A DNA stretch of 64,000 bases from Agromyces allii. GTDB taxonomy: Bacteria > Actinomycetota > Actinomycetes > Actinomycetales > Microbacteriaceae. Under the pieces are notes generated by a model. The model was not told where the DNA came from, searched no databases, and saw nothing but the letters and a program-made list of their open reading frames with translations. The translations under genes were made by a program, and so were the position numbers. Shown one piece after another: positions 54,570-64,000 of the stretch (the first letter of the stretch is position 1; the number at the start of each line of letters is the position of its first letter). Location of the stretch: positions 1 to 64,000 of the forward strand of contig NZ_WBIN01000006.1 of NCBI RefSeq assembly GCF_009749385.1, written 5' to 3'.

Positions 54570-54866
54570 GTGTCGGTTTCCATCAAGCCGCTCGAGGATC
54601 GCATCGTCATCAAGCAGGTCGAGGCAGAGCAGACCACCGCGTCCGGTCTGGTCATCCCCGACACCGCCAAGGAGAAGCCCCAGGAGGGCGAGGTCGTGGC
54701 CGTGGGCCCCGGTCGCATCGATGACAACGGCAACCGTGTTCCGCTCGACGTGGCCGTCGGCGACAAGGTGATCTACTCGAAGTACGGCGGCACCGAGGTC
54801 AAGTTCGCGGGCGAGGACTTCCTCGTGCTGTCGGCTCGCGACGTGCTCGCGGTCGTCGTCCGCTAA
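54570..54866 (+). CDS. groES: Co-chaperonin GroES
   Basis: 98 residues, usual length. GroES caps GroEL for protein folding. [10 protein letters not shown] start, mobile loop [10 protein letters not shown] near 22-31, and G-E-V-V-A-V-G-P-G near 43 are typical. GTG at 54570 follows GAAGGGG. No groEL lies beside it; the next gene is rarD after a 230-base gap. Confidence 0.97.
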   Translation: MSVSIKPLEDRIVIKQVEAEQTTASGLVIPDTAKEKPQEGEVVAVGPGRIDDNGNRVPLDVAVGDKVIYSKYGGTEVKFAGEDFLVLSARDVLAVVVR

Positions 54867-55096
54867 GGCCGACCCCGCACCTTCCGAGGCTCGGATGCTG
54901 GGCCCACGTGCCGGAGGCTCCGCGCATCGCGCAGCGATGTGAGGAGTGGCACGGGGAGCATCCGGGCCTCGTCGTGTCCGGGCCGGTGGTGTCCGGGCCG
55001 CCGCGACCGCGGCTCGCCGCGACCGCGGCCGGAAGTCGTCGAAGGACGGCAGCCCGACGGCGACGCCGTGTCTCCGGGCGGGCGTACGGTTGACCG
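54867..55096. other. Gap with short tandem repeats between groES and rarD
   Basis: A short hairpin TCCGA-GGC-TCGGA lies at about 54883-54895. GTGTCCGGGCCG occurs at 54974-54985 and again at 54989-55000. CCGCGACCGCGGC occurs at 55001-55013 and 55017-55029. TACGGT (55085-55090) is the likely rarD -10. No gene is supported. Confidence 0.5.
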
Positions 55097-56068
55097 GTGA
55101 CCTCCAGCACCGACCCCACGAGCACCGACCGAACGAACGCCGGCACCGCTTCGAAGGGCGGCGAGGTCAGCCGCCCGGGTCTCGCCTTCGCGATCGGGTC
55201 GTACGTCCTCTGGGGATTCCTGCCGATCTACTTCATCGCGCTCGCACCGTCGGGGCCGTTCGAGATCGTCGGCTGGCGGGTCGTGCTCTCGCTCGTGTTC
55301 TGCGCGCTCCTGCTCACCGTCACGCGCGCGTGGCGCCCGTTCGCGGCGCTCCTGCGCGATCGCCGCATCGTGCTCACCATGGGGCTCGCGGGCGCGCTCA
55401 TCTACGTCAACTGGCAGACCTACGTCTACGCGACGGTGTCGGGGCAGGTCGTCGAGGCCGCCCTCGGGTACTTCATCAACCCGATCGTGACCGTGTTCCT
55501 CGGCGTCCTGGTGCTGCGCGAGCGACTGAACGTCACGCAGTGGGTCGCGGTCGGCATCTCCATCCTCGCGGTCGTCGTGCTCGCGGTCGGCTACGGCCAG
55601 CCGCCGTGGATCGCGCTCGTGCTGGCGTTCTCGTTCGGCACCTACGGCCTCATCAAGAAGCGCGTCGGCCCCAAGGTCGATGCCGTGTCGGGCCTCACGC
55701 TCGAGACGGCGTGGCTCACGCCGATCGCCGTGGTCATCCTCGTCGTCGTCGGCTCGACGTCGGGCCTGTCGCTCGGAGCCCACGGCCCGTGGCACACCGT
55801 GCTGCTCCTCAGCGCCGGGGCGATCACCGCGATCCCCCTGCTGCTGTTCGCGGCGGCGGCGCGTCGCCTGCCGCTCATCTACATGGGGTTCATCCAGTAC
55901 TTCGCACCGTTCATCCAGTTCCTCGTGGGCGTCGTCGTGCTGCAGGAGCCGATGCCGCCGGAGCGGTGGGTCGGCTTCGGCCTGGTCTGGGTCGCGCTCA
56001 TCGTGCTGACGTTCGACCTCCTCCGCGGGGCGCGGGCGGCCCGACGACAGGTCGTCGAGCTCACCTGA
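55097..56068 (+). CDS. rarD: RarD-type EamA permease
   Basis: 323 residues with about ten membrane helices arranged as two EamA halves. L-W-G-F-L-P-I-Y-F near residue 37 and E-I-V-G-W-R-V near 56 are RarD marks, and a second-half G-F-I-Q-Y-F-A-P near 265. RarD proteins are linked to chloramphenicol sensitivity and small-molecule export, but the substrate is unknown. The first ~25 residues are Ser/Thr-rich. GTG lies 6 bases after TACGGT, probably leaderless. A short hairpin follows near 56131-56150. Confidence 0.9.
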   Translation: MTSSTDPTSTDRTNAGTASKGGEVSRPGLAFAIGSYVLWGFLPIYFIALAPSGPFEIVGWRVVLSLVFCALLLTVTRAWRPFAALLRDRRIVLTMGLAGALIYVNWQTYVYATVSGQVVEAALGYFINPIVTVFLGVLVLRERLNVTQWVAVGISILAVVVLAVGYGQPPWIALVLAFSFGTYGLIKKRVGPKVDAVSGLTLETAWLTPIAVVILVVVGSTSGLSLGAHGPWHTVLLLSAGAITAIPLLLFAAAARRLPLIYMGFIQYFAPFIQFLVGVVVLQEPMPPERWVGFGLVWVALIVLTFDLLRGARAARRQVVELT

Positions 56069-56130
56069 GCGACGGATGCCGCGGTGCCGCCGTGAGCGCA
56101 TCGTCACCCTGCGTCATCCCGACGTCCGGT

Positions 56131-56150
56131 CCACCCCCGAATCGGGGTGG
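56131..56150 (+). terminator. Hairpin downstream of rarD
   Basis: CCACCCC (56131-56137) pairs with GGGGTGG (56144-56150) around a 6-base loop, 63 bases after the rarD stop. It is a modest terminator candidate. Confidence 0.45.
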
Positions 56151-56219
56151 TCGAACGGTGCGCAAACGGTGGAATCGTGCGTGAAACGCCCTCGAGACGG
56201 TCGGAATGTGACGGTGAGG

Positions 56220-56290
56220 TAACACTTCAGACAGTGTTATCGGGTTGTGACCGGGATTCCTTTGCAGTGGGGCGCTCGCCGAATACTGTG
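56220..56290 (+). promoter_or_regulatory. Operator and promoter of the Liv-type receptor gene
   Basis: TAACACT-TCAGAC-AGTGTTA (56220-56239) is a perfect palindrome with 7-base arms, a likely regulator site. Downstream, TTTGCA (about 56261) lies 17 bases from TACTGT (about 56284). The rest of the 284-base gap shows no gene. Confidence 0.5.
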
Positions 56291-56352
56291 ACAGAACGGC
56301 GAGCCTCAGCCCGCTGGTTTGAACCACATTTCCTTCAGTCCCAAGGAGCAAC

Positions 56353-57639
56353 ATGAGCGTATTCGGCACGTCCCGACCCGCTCGTTCGCGCGGCAAGGTC
56401 TGGGCAGGGGTCGCGGTCGCCGCGACGAGCGCCCTCCTCCTGTCCGCCTGCGCGAGCGGCGAGACCGATTCCGGATCGGGCGACAGCTCGGGCCAGCGCG
56501 ACGAGCTGGCCCTCACCATCGGCACGGCCCTGCCGCAGACCGGCAACCTGGCCTTCCTCGGCCCGCCCGAAGAGGCCGGCGTCGCCTACGCGACGTCGCA
56601 GATCAACGCGGCCACGGCCGACACCGGGCTGACCCTCGACGTCGTCTACGGCGACTCGGGCGACACCGACAACAAGGCGTACGAGACCGAGATCCCCCGC
56701 CTCCTCGGCGAAGACGTCTCGGCCATCATCGGCGCCGCGTCCTCGGGCACCTCGCTCCAGTTCATCGACCAGGTCGTCGGTGCGGGCGTCATCCAGTTCT
56801 CGCCGGCCAACACGTCCGACGCGTTCACCACGTACGACGACAACGGCCTGTACTTCCGTACGGCTCCGTCCGACGTGCTCCAGGGTGAGGTCCTCGGCAA
56901 CCTGATCGCCGAAGACGGCAACCAGACGCTCGGCCTCATCGTGCTGAACGACTCGTACGGCACCGGCCTCGCGAAGTACATCACCGAGGCCTTCGAGGCC
57001 GCCGGTGGCGAGGTCGTCGCAGCACCCACGTACAACACGGGTGACACGACGTTCGACGCACAGGTCAGCGAGGTCCTCGCGGCCGACCCCGACGCCATCG
57101 CCCTGGTGACGTTCGACGAGGTCTCGACCATCCTCCCCAGCCTCTTCGGGCAGTTCCCCGCCGACAAGCTGTACTTCGTCGACGGCAACCTGAAGAACTT
57201 CGCCGACGCGTTCCCCACCGGCTCCCTCACGGGCGCCAAGGGCACCCTGCCCGGTCTGACGATCGACTCGATCTCCGACTTCACGGGTGAGCTCGACGCG
57301 TTCCTCGAAGAAGAAGGCACCCCGGCACTCGAGGACTACAGCTACGCGGCTGAGTCGTTCGACGCCACCGTCCTCCTCGCCCTCGCATCGCTGGCCGCGA
57401 ACTCGACCGACCCGGCCGACATCGCAGCGAAGCTGATCGAGGTCTCCGGAGGCTCGGGCGACGGCGAGAAGTGCTCCACGTTCGCCGAGTGCGCCGACAT
57501 CATCGTCGGTGGCGGCACGGCCGACTACGACGGCATCTCGGGCCCGATCACGTTCGACGAGGTCGGCGACCCGACCGAGGCGTCGATCGGCATCTACCAG
57601 TACGGCGACGACAACAACTACGCCGCCTACGAGGGTTGA
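56353..57639 (+). CDS. Liv-type ABC transporter substrate-binding lipoprotein
   Basis: 428 residues. Signal peptide with twin basic n-region and lipobox L-S-A-C, Cys33 modified. A Gly/Ser linker follows, then a periplasmic-binding type I fold (I-G-T-A-L-P-Q-T-G near 56, A-S-S-G-T-S near 132, N-D-S-Y-G-T-G near 198). Relatives bind branched-chain amino acids or amides; the ligand is not decidable here. The transporter subunits lie on the opposite strand 630 bases away, converging on it. It has a separate promoter with a palindromic operator and a strong terminator. Confidence 0.92.
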   Translation: MSVFGTSRPARSRGKVWAGVAVAATSALLLSACASGETDSGSGDSSGQRDELALTIGTALPQTGNLAFLGPPEEAGVAYATSQINAATADTGLTLDVVYGDSGDTDNKAYETEIPRLLGEDVSAIIGAASSGTSLQFIDQVVGAGVIQFSPANTSDAFTTYDDNGLYFRTAPSDVLQGEVLGNLIAEDGNQTLGLIVLNDSYGTGLAKYITEAFEAAGGEVVAAPTYNTGDTTFDAQVSEVLAADPDAIALVTFDEVSTILPSLFGQFPADKLYFVDGNLKNFADAFPTGSLTGAKGTLPGLTIDSISDFTGELDAFLEEEGTPALEDYSYAAESFDATVLLALASLAANSTDPADIAAKLIEVSGGSGDGEKCSTFAECADIIVGGGTADYDGISGPITFDEVGDPTEASIGIYQYGDDNNYAAYEG

Positions 57640-57657
57640 TCCCAACGTAATCAGCGG

Positions 57658-57687
57658 AGGGGCCCCGGTCTTCGGACCGGGGCCCTT
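57658..57687 (+). terminator. Terminator after the receptor gene
   Basis: GGGCCCCGGTC (57660-57670), loop TTCG, GACCGGGGCCC (57675-57685), extended by an A-T and a G-T pair. UUCG tetraloop, 13 bp in all, 18 bases after the stop. Confidence 0.85.
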
Positions 57688-58212
57688 CTGCGCGCCCGGG
57701 GGCGGTCGCCTGCCGTGGAAGGGCTTCCCGCACGAAGGTGGGCCCGCGCGGCCCGCGGGCGCGCAGCGTCAACGTCTTCGCGCGACGCTCGCATCCTCAT
57801 CGACGCTCGCGTCCACATCGCCGCGGGCGTTCCTCCTGGCTCCGCACGCGCGCCTGTACGCGCGACGCGCCCCGCGCCGTGCAGGTGCCTGCCGGAATCG
57901 TGCAGATGCCTCCCGGACTCGTCCCGGTGTCTCCCGGACTCGAGATGCGCCTGAGGGCACCGAGTCGGTCCCGAACCGCATCGTGGCGGTTCGCGGGAGG
58001 ACACGCCGCCGCCGTGCACCGAGAGAGCACGATCTGCCGGAGTCCGGCGTGACACAGCAGACCGTGTCCCCTCGGCGCACGATGGGGCGTCCCAGAGGGC
58101 TGCTGGGCTGTCCTGCGAGCCTTCCCGGATGCACTCGGATAGAGGGGGGACGCGTGGACACGCTTCCGCGTCAGGCGGCGGTGCCGGTGGTGCAGCTCGC
58201 GGCGAGCACGAA
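57688..58212. other. Gene-free gap with 21-bp tandem repeats
   Basis: No gene is supported; open frames here have atypical composition and cross the terminator or livF. Three 21-base units run at 57882-57902, 57903-57923 and 57924-57944, with the core C-C-C-G-G-A-C-T-C-G in the last two. It may be decayed coding sequence or a repeat array. Confidence 0.5.
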
Positions 58213-58250
58213 GAAGGGCGGGCCCTCGCTCTCGCGAGGACCCGCCCTTC
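58213..58250 (-). terminator. Terminator of the liv operon
   Basis: GAAGGGCGGG (58213-58222) pairs with CCCGCCCTTC (58241-58250), with an inner CCTCG/CGAGG stem. It lies just downstream of livF on the minus strand. Confidence 0.75.
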
Positions 58251-58269
58251 GTGACGGGGTCGTGCCCGG

Positions 58270-59010
58270 TCAGGTGCCGAGCGTGCCGAGGTACAGCTCG
58301 GTGACCTTCGGGTCGTTCAGCAGCTCGCGGCCGGTGCCCGTGTAGGCGTCGCGGCCCTGGTCGAGCACGTAGCCGCGGTCGCAGATCTGCAGGCAGCGCC
58401 TGGCGTTCTGCTCGACCATGATGCAGGTCACGCCCGCCTTGTTGATCTCGGAGACGCGGATGAACGCCTCGTCTTGACGAACAGGGGAGAGGCCGGCCGA
58501 CGGCTCGTCGAGCAGCAGCACCTTCGGGTCCATCATGAGCGCACGGCTCATGGCGACCATCTGGCGCTCGCCGCCCGAGAGCGAACCGGCGCGCTGCTTC
58601 AGGCGCTTGCCGAGCTCCGAGAAGATGCCCGTGACGAACTCGAGGCGCTCCTTGTACATGCCCGGGGCCTGGAAGAGCCCCATCTGCAGGTTCTCCTCGA
58701 TGGTCAGGCTCGGGAACACGTTGTTCGTCTGGGGGATGAACCCGACGCCGCGTGCCACGAGCTTGTTCGCCTTGAGGCCCGTGATGTCCTCGCCCTGGAG
58801 CGAGACCGTGCCCTGTCGGATGTTGACCTGGCCGAAGATCGCCTTCAGCAGCGTCGACTTGCCGGCGCCGTTCGGGCCGATGATGCCGATGAGCTCGCCC
58901 TGTTCGGCGACGAGGGAGCATCCGTTCAGGATGTTGACGCCCGGCAGGTAGCCGGCGTGCACGTCGTCGATGAAGACGACGGGCGTGCTGGTCGCAGTCG
59001 CGTTGCTCAC
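58270..59010 (-). CDS. livF: Branched-chain amino acid-type ABC transporter ATPase LivF
   Basis: 246 residues. Walker A G-P-N-G-A-G-K-S-T near 45-53, signature L-S-G-G-E-R-Q near 144, Walker B V-L-L-L-D-E-P-S near 163, and the LivF-type N-N-V-F-P-S-L-T-I-E-E-N-L Q-loop region near 95. It pairs with LivG to drive uptake. GTG at 59010 is chosen because it overlaps the livG stop by four bases; longer frames would run into livG. It is the last gene of the operon. Confidence 0.95.
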   Translation of the reverse strand: MSNATATSTPVVFIDDVHAGYLPGVNILNGCSLVAEQGELIGIIGPNGAGKSTLLKAIFGQVNIRQGTVSLQGEDITGLKANKLVARGVGFIPQTNNVFPSLTIEENLQMGLFQAPGMYKERLEFVTGIFSELGKRLKQRAGSLSGGERQMVAMSRALMMDPKVLLLDEPSAGLSPVRQDEAFIRVSEINKAGVTCIMVEQNARRCLQICDRGYVLDQGRDAYTGTGRELLNDPKVTELYLGTLGT

Positions 59011-60065
59011 TGGTCCTTCTCCTTGCTGTCTGCTCCGAACTCGGCTTCGGCCTCGGCCGTGCCCTGGCTCGCGAGTTCGGCGGCGTCGACCGCCTCGGAT
59101 GCCGAGGCATCCGTCGTCGGGTCGGCCTCTTCGGCGGTCACGCGCCCGGTCACGACACCGAGGTCGAGCTCCTGGTGCGCGCCGAGGTAGGCGTCGATGA
59201 CGGCGGGATCCTGCATGACGGTGTACGGATCGCCCTCGGCGACCACGCGGCCCTCGGCCATGACGACCACCCAGTCCGCGATGTGGCGGACCATGTGCAT
59301 GTCGTGCTCGACGAAGAGCACGGTCATGCCCTCGTCCTTCAGGTCGAGGATGTGGTCGAGCAGCGACTGCGTGAGCGCCGGGTTGACGCCGGCCATCGGC
59401 TCGTCGAGCATGACGAGCTTGGGCTCGCTCATGAGCGCGCGGGCCATCTCGAGGAGCTTGCGCTGACCGCCCGACAGGCTGGCGGCGAAGTCGCTCGCTT
59501 TGGTGTCGAGCTTGAACTTGGCGAGCAGGCCCATGGCGCGCTTCTCGATCTCGGCGTCCTGACCGCGCCAGGCGGCGGGGATCAGGCTCTGCCAGAAGCG
59601 CTCGCCGCGCTGGCCCTTGGCACCGAGCTTCATGTTGTCGAGCACGGTGAGCAGGCCGAGCGCCTTGGTGAGCTGGAACGTGCGCACCTGGCCCATGCGG
59701 GCGACCTTGAAGGCCGGAACGCCCGAGAGCGAGCGGCCCTCGAAGGTCCACGTGCCCTCGTTGGGCTTGTCGAACCCGGTCAGCAGGTTGAACAGCGTGG
59801 TCTTGCCGGCGCCGTTCGGTCCGATGAGGGCCGTGATGGCGCCACGCGGGATCTCGAGGTGCTCGACGTCGACGGCGGTGAGGCCGCCGAACGTGCGACG
59901 CACGCCGTCGGCGACGATGATCGGGTCGACCTTGGCGACGCCCGGCTTGGCGTCGCCGACGTGCAGACCCGTCGTCTTGGGGCGGGGGACGGGTGCGGCA
60001 CCGGTCGAAGTGTCGACCGTCGCATCCGTCGTGGGCTCGGTGGGAGCCGGGATCTCACTTGACAA
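59007..60065 (-). CDS. livG: Branched-chain amino acid-type ABC transporter ATPase LivG
   Basis: 352 residues, against ~260 usual. The ATPase domain (about 48-300) has G-P-N-G-A-G-K-T-T near 83, L-S-G-G-Q-R-K-L near 193 and V-M-L-D-E-P-M-A-G near 212. A ~45-residue Thr/Pro/Ala N-terminal extension and a ~50-residue acidic Ala/Glu/Asp C-terminal tail are extra. The start appears to be TTG at 60065, overlapping the livM stop by 11 bases; no good ATG or GTG lies nearby in frame, so the N-terminus is uncertain. Confidence 0.92.
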   Translation of the reverse strand: MSSEIPAPTEPTTDATVDTSTGAAPVPRPKTTGLHVGDAKPGVAKVDPIIVADGVRRTFGGLTAVDVEHLEIPRGAITALIGPNGAGKTTLFNLLTGFDKPNEGTWTFEGRSLSGVPAFKVARMGQVRTFQLTKALGLLTVLDNMKLGAKGQRGERFWQSLIPAAWRGQDAEIEKRAMGLLAKFKLDTKASDFAASLSGGQRKLLEMARALMSEPKLVMLDEPMAGVNPALTQSLLDHILDLKDEGMTVLFVEHDMHMVRHIADWVVVMAEGRVVAEGDPYTVMQDPAVIDAYLGAHQELDLGVVTGRVTAEEADPTTDASASEAVDAAELASQGTAEAEAEFGADSKEKDQ

Positions 60066-61035
60066 AGGTCAGCTCCTTCTTGTTGCCGAGGAGGCCCTGC
60101 GGCATGAAGATCACGAGCAGCATGAGCGCGACACCCACGAGGATGAAGCGCAGCGTGCCCGCCTGGATCTGCGTCATGAACGGCAGCACGCCGGCCTGCA
60201 CGAGTGCGGGCAGGAAGTTGCTGAGGAAGGTCTGCAGCACCCAGAAGATCAGCGAGCCGAGCAGCGGTCCGAAGACCGTCGCCGCGCCGCCGAGCAGGAG
60301 GGCCGTCCAGACGAAGAACGTGAGCGAGGTCACGTAGACGCCGGGGCTGACCGCCGAGGGCAGTGCGTAGATGATGCCGCCGGCCGCGGCGATCACGCCA
60401 CCGAGCACGAGGGCCTGCAGCTTGTACGCGAACGCGTTCTTGCCGAGGGCGCGCACGGCGTCCTCGTCTTCGCGGATGCCCTTGAGCACGCGGCCCCAGG
60501 GGCTGCGCATGAGCAGCCAGACCACGAGCACGGCGATCGCGAGCGTGATGAGGCCGAGGATGCGGACCCACCAGTCGTTCGCGTTGTAGACCCACGGTCC
60601 GAAGCCGTACGTGCCCTCGGGGATCGGGTTCGAGGCGCGGAAGCTCGCGTGGTAGCCGCTGAGGCCGTCGGCCGAGCCGGTGACCTCGTCGAACGCCGTC
60701 GTCAGGAAGAGGAGCCTGACGACCTCGGCGGCCGCGATCGTCACGATCGCGAGGTAGTCGCCTCGCAACCGCAGGGTCGGGACACCGAGGATGAGGGCGA
60801 AGATCGAGGCTGCCGTGAGGCCGATGATGGCCGCAAGCCACCACGGCAGGTCGAACGTCAGAATCGAGATCGCGTAGCCGTAGGCGCCGATGGCCATGAA
60901 GCCGGCGATGCCCATGTTGAGCAGGCCCGCGTAGCCGAAGTGCACGGCCAGGCCGAGGGCGGCCAGTGCGTAGCCGATCGTCGCCGGGCTGAGGATCGAC
61001 GATGCCGTATTGGAGAAGATCTGAATCCAGTCCAT
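60055..61035 (-). CDS. livM: Branched-chain amino acid-type ABC transporter permease LivM
   Basis: 326 residues with about nine membrane helices. H-F-G-Y-A-G-L-L-N-M-G-I-A-G-F near 32-46 and the coupling loop G-R-V-L-K-G-I-R-E-D-E-D-A-V-R near 184-198 are LivM marks. The loop docks onto the ATPases. It begins 9 bases after livH on the minus strand. Confidence 0.95.
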   Translation of the reverse strand: MDWIQIFSNTASSILSPATIGYALAALGLAVHFGYAGLLNMGIAGFMAIGAYGYAISILTFDLPWWLAAIIGLTAASIFALILGVPTLRLRGDYLAIVTIAAAEVVRLLFLTTAFDEVTGSADGLSGYHASFRASNPIPEGTYGFGPWVYNANDWWVRILGLITLAIAVLVVWLLMRSPWGRVLKGIREDEDAVRALGKNAFAYKLQALVLGGVIAAAGGIIYALPSAVSPGVYVTSLTFFVWTALLLGGAATVFGPLLGSLIFWVLQTFLSNFLPALVQAGVLPFMTQIQAGTLRFILVGVALMLLVIFMPQGLLGNKKELTFVK

Positions 61036-61044
61036 GATGCGCGC

Positions 61045-62370
61045 CTAACCGATTCTCTCTCGTCGGCCCAGGATGCCCTGTGGCCGGAACAGCAGGATGA
61101 CGATGAGGATGACGAGAGCACCCGCGTACTTGAGGTCGTCGGGGATCCAGAGGCCGGACACCTCGACGATCACGCCCACGATGAGCGAGCCGATGAGTGC
61201 GCCGTAGGCCGTGCCGAGACCGCCGAGGGTGACCGCGGCGAACATCAGCAGCAGCACCTGCGCGCCCATGTCCCACTTGATGCCGGGTCGGTAGTACGCG
61301 TACAGGATGCCCGCGAGGCCCGCGAGGGCGCCGGCGATGATCCACACGACGCGCACGACGTGGTCGACGTCGATGCCGGAGGCCGAGGCGAGCGACGGGT
61401 TGTCGCTGATGGCGCGGGTGGCCTTGCCGAGACGCGAACGCGTGAGCCAGATGGCGAAGGCCACGATCACGACGATCGAGATCACGATCGAGGCGATGTC
61501 GATGCCGCTCAGCTGGATCGGGCCGAACGACAGCTTCGGTGCCGTCGCGTACGGGAGCTGCGTGGTGCCGCCGCCGATGAAGAACTGGAAGATGTAGCGC
61601 ATCGCCAGCGAGAGGCCGATGCTCACGATCATGAGCTGCACGACGCCGACGCGCTTGCGCCGCAGTGGTCGCCAGAGGATCACGTCGAGCAGGAGTCCGA
61701 GGCCCGCGCTCAGCACCACGGCGAGCGGGAGGCCGATCCAGAGCGGGAGCGCCATCGACCCTGCGCTCACCAGGAAGGAGGCCGCGACCGCGCCGAACGT
61801 GACCATCTCGCCGTGCGCGAAGTTCGAGATGCCGGTCGTGCCGAACACGAGCGACAGGCCGACCGCCGCGAGTGCGAGCATCAGGCCGAAGTTCAGGCCC
61901 TGCACGAAGCGCTGGATGAACTGGTCCCAGAGGCTGGTGACGTTGCGTTCGCCCTCGCCGATGAAGAAGTTTACGGTCACGCGCCCGCCGGCGCCGACCG
62001 TGACGTCCTTCTCGTTGGGGCTGTCGTCTTCGGGGTCGACGACCGCGATGCCCTCGGGAAGGGTCTCCTCGTCGAGCGTGACGGTGTAGTCGTCCTTCTC
62101 GGGCACGCTCACGCGCCACTGGCCGTTCTCGTCGGTCTCGACCTCTTGTTCACCCCCCGGTCCGTCGATCACGAGCCGGACGCCTTCGAGCGGTTCGCCG
62201 TCGAGTTGGACGTTTCCGCTGATGCGGTACGGATCGCCCTCGGCGGCCATGGCCGGGGATGCGGAGAGTGCGAAGACGCCGAGCATGGCGGCTGTGATGG
62301 CGAGGATGACGCCGAACAGCCTGATCATGCGACCGGGTGGGTACGCGACGGCAGGGGATGGGGATCTCAC
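61045..62370 (-). CDS. livH: LivH permease with signal peptide and N-terminal extracytoplasmic beta-domain
   Basis: 441 residues, against ~300 usual. Residues 15-42 form a signal peptide ending S-P-A-M-A. Residues 48-138 look like a small Ig-like or carboxypeptidase-regulatory beta-domain: I-S-G-N-V, then G-E-P-L-E-G-V-R-L-V, T-D-E-N-G-Q-W-R-V and Y-T-V-T-L-D. The permease follows (G-T-T-G-I-S-N-F-A-H-G-E near 180; coupling loop G-K-A-T-R-A-I-S-D-N-P near 310). GTG at 62370 is preferred because GGAGG (complement of 62375-62379) precedes it; ATG at 62328 is the alternative. It is the first gene of livHMGF. Confidence 0.9.
   Translation of the reverse strand: MRSPSPAVAYPPGRMIRLFGVILAITAAMLGVFALSASPAMAAEGDPYRISGNVQLDGEPLEGVRLVIDGPGGEQEVETDENGQWRVSVPEKDDYTVTLDEETLPEGIAVVDPEDDSPNEKDVTVGAGGRVTVNFFIGEGERNVTSLWDQFIQRFVQGLNFGLMLALAAVGLSLVFGTTGISNFAHGEMVTFGAVAASFLVSAGSMALPLWIGLPLAVVLSAGLGLLLDVILWRPLRRKRVGVVQLMIVSIGLSLAMRYIFQFFIGGGTTQLPYATAPKLSFGPIQLSGIDIASIVISIVVIVAFAIWLTRSRLGKATRAISDNPSLASASGIDVDHVVRVVWIIAGALAGLAGILYAYYRPGIKWDMGAQVLLLMFAAVTLGGLGTAYGALIGSLIVGVIVEVSGLWIPDDLKYAGALVILIVILLFRPQGILGRRERIG

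Positions 62371-64000
<1,630 letters not shown>

Noticed and set aside
54908-55093. 61-codon frame between groES and rarD
   Set aside because: Arg/Pro-rich, crosses tandem repeats, with no ribosome binding site or motif.
57882-57944. CRISPR-like array
   Set aside because: Direct 21-base tandem units with no spacers and no cas genes.
57509-58345. 278-codon plus-strand frame across the gap after the receptor gene
   Set aside because: It starts inside the receptor gene, crosses the terminator and ends inside livF antisense; composition is atypical.

Overview
The window is high-GC (near 70% G+C by eye), with GTG/TTG starts, near-exclusive G/C third positions, TANNNT -10 boxes and several probable leaderless mRNAs. 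Gene content and order (str, S10, spc and alpha ribosomal operons merged with secY-adk-map, truA-rplM-rpsI-glmM, glmS-acpS-alr-tsaEB-rimI-tsaD) point to an actinobacterium, most likely Microbacteriaceae (Agromyces/Microbacterium-like). That placement is inferred from style and synteny, not from a search. No rRNA, tRNA, CRISPR array or insertion sequence was seen.

Region 1 (1-14189) is a type VII secretion (T7SS) island. It opens with the end of an FHA-domain protein and an FHA-FtsK/SpoIIIE secretion ATPase with three P-loops. A WXG100-like protein follows. Then come two cassettes, each pairing a small helical WDDRR-motif protein with a large multidomain putative secreted protein (451 and 603 aa). 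Between and after them lie small cytosolic, four-helix membrane and lipoprotein genes. The 603-aa protein ends in an alpha/beta-hydrolase-like domain with a G-F-S-Q-G nucleophile elbow and an EF-hand-like calcium loop, and a lipoprotein gene follows 11 bases later. This looks like a T7SS lipase effector with a lipoprotein immunity partner and is the most interesting system here. The two WXG-like genes 5095 and 10332 share a 13-base promoter box at identical distance from their -10 boxes.

Region 2 (14217-42519) is the translation superregion: yigZ, an unknown CxxC protein, rpsL-rpsG-fusA-tuf, an acyltransferase, osmC, then rpsJ through rplQ with secY, adk, map, a lone ptsI, infA and rpmJ, followed by truA, rplM and rpsI. 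The S14 and S4 genes are absent from their usual places and structured non-coding DNA stands there. Several ribosomal proteins carry long low-complexity tails. A branched RNA fold is predicted just ahead of rpsM.

Region 3 (42541-51401) covers cell-wall precursor and tRNA-modification genes: glmM, coaA (opposite strand), glmS, acpS, alr, tsaE, tsaB, rimI, tsaD. Most of the last group overlap by 1-4 bases and are translationally coupled.

Region 4 (51536-64000) has three tandem Pro/Ala-rich DUF4190-like membrane proteins, a THUMP-like methyltransferase, groES with two CIRCE operators but no adjacent groEL, rarD, a Liv-type ABC importer and the start of guaB. The importer's lipoprotein receptor converges on livF-livG-livM-livH, and LivH carries a signal peptide plus an extracytoplasmic beta-domain. 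Most start choices were made from overlaps, ribosome binding sites or -10 spacing.
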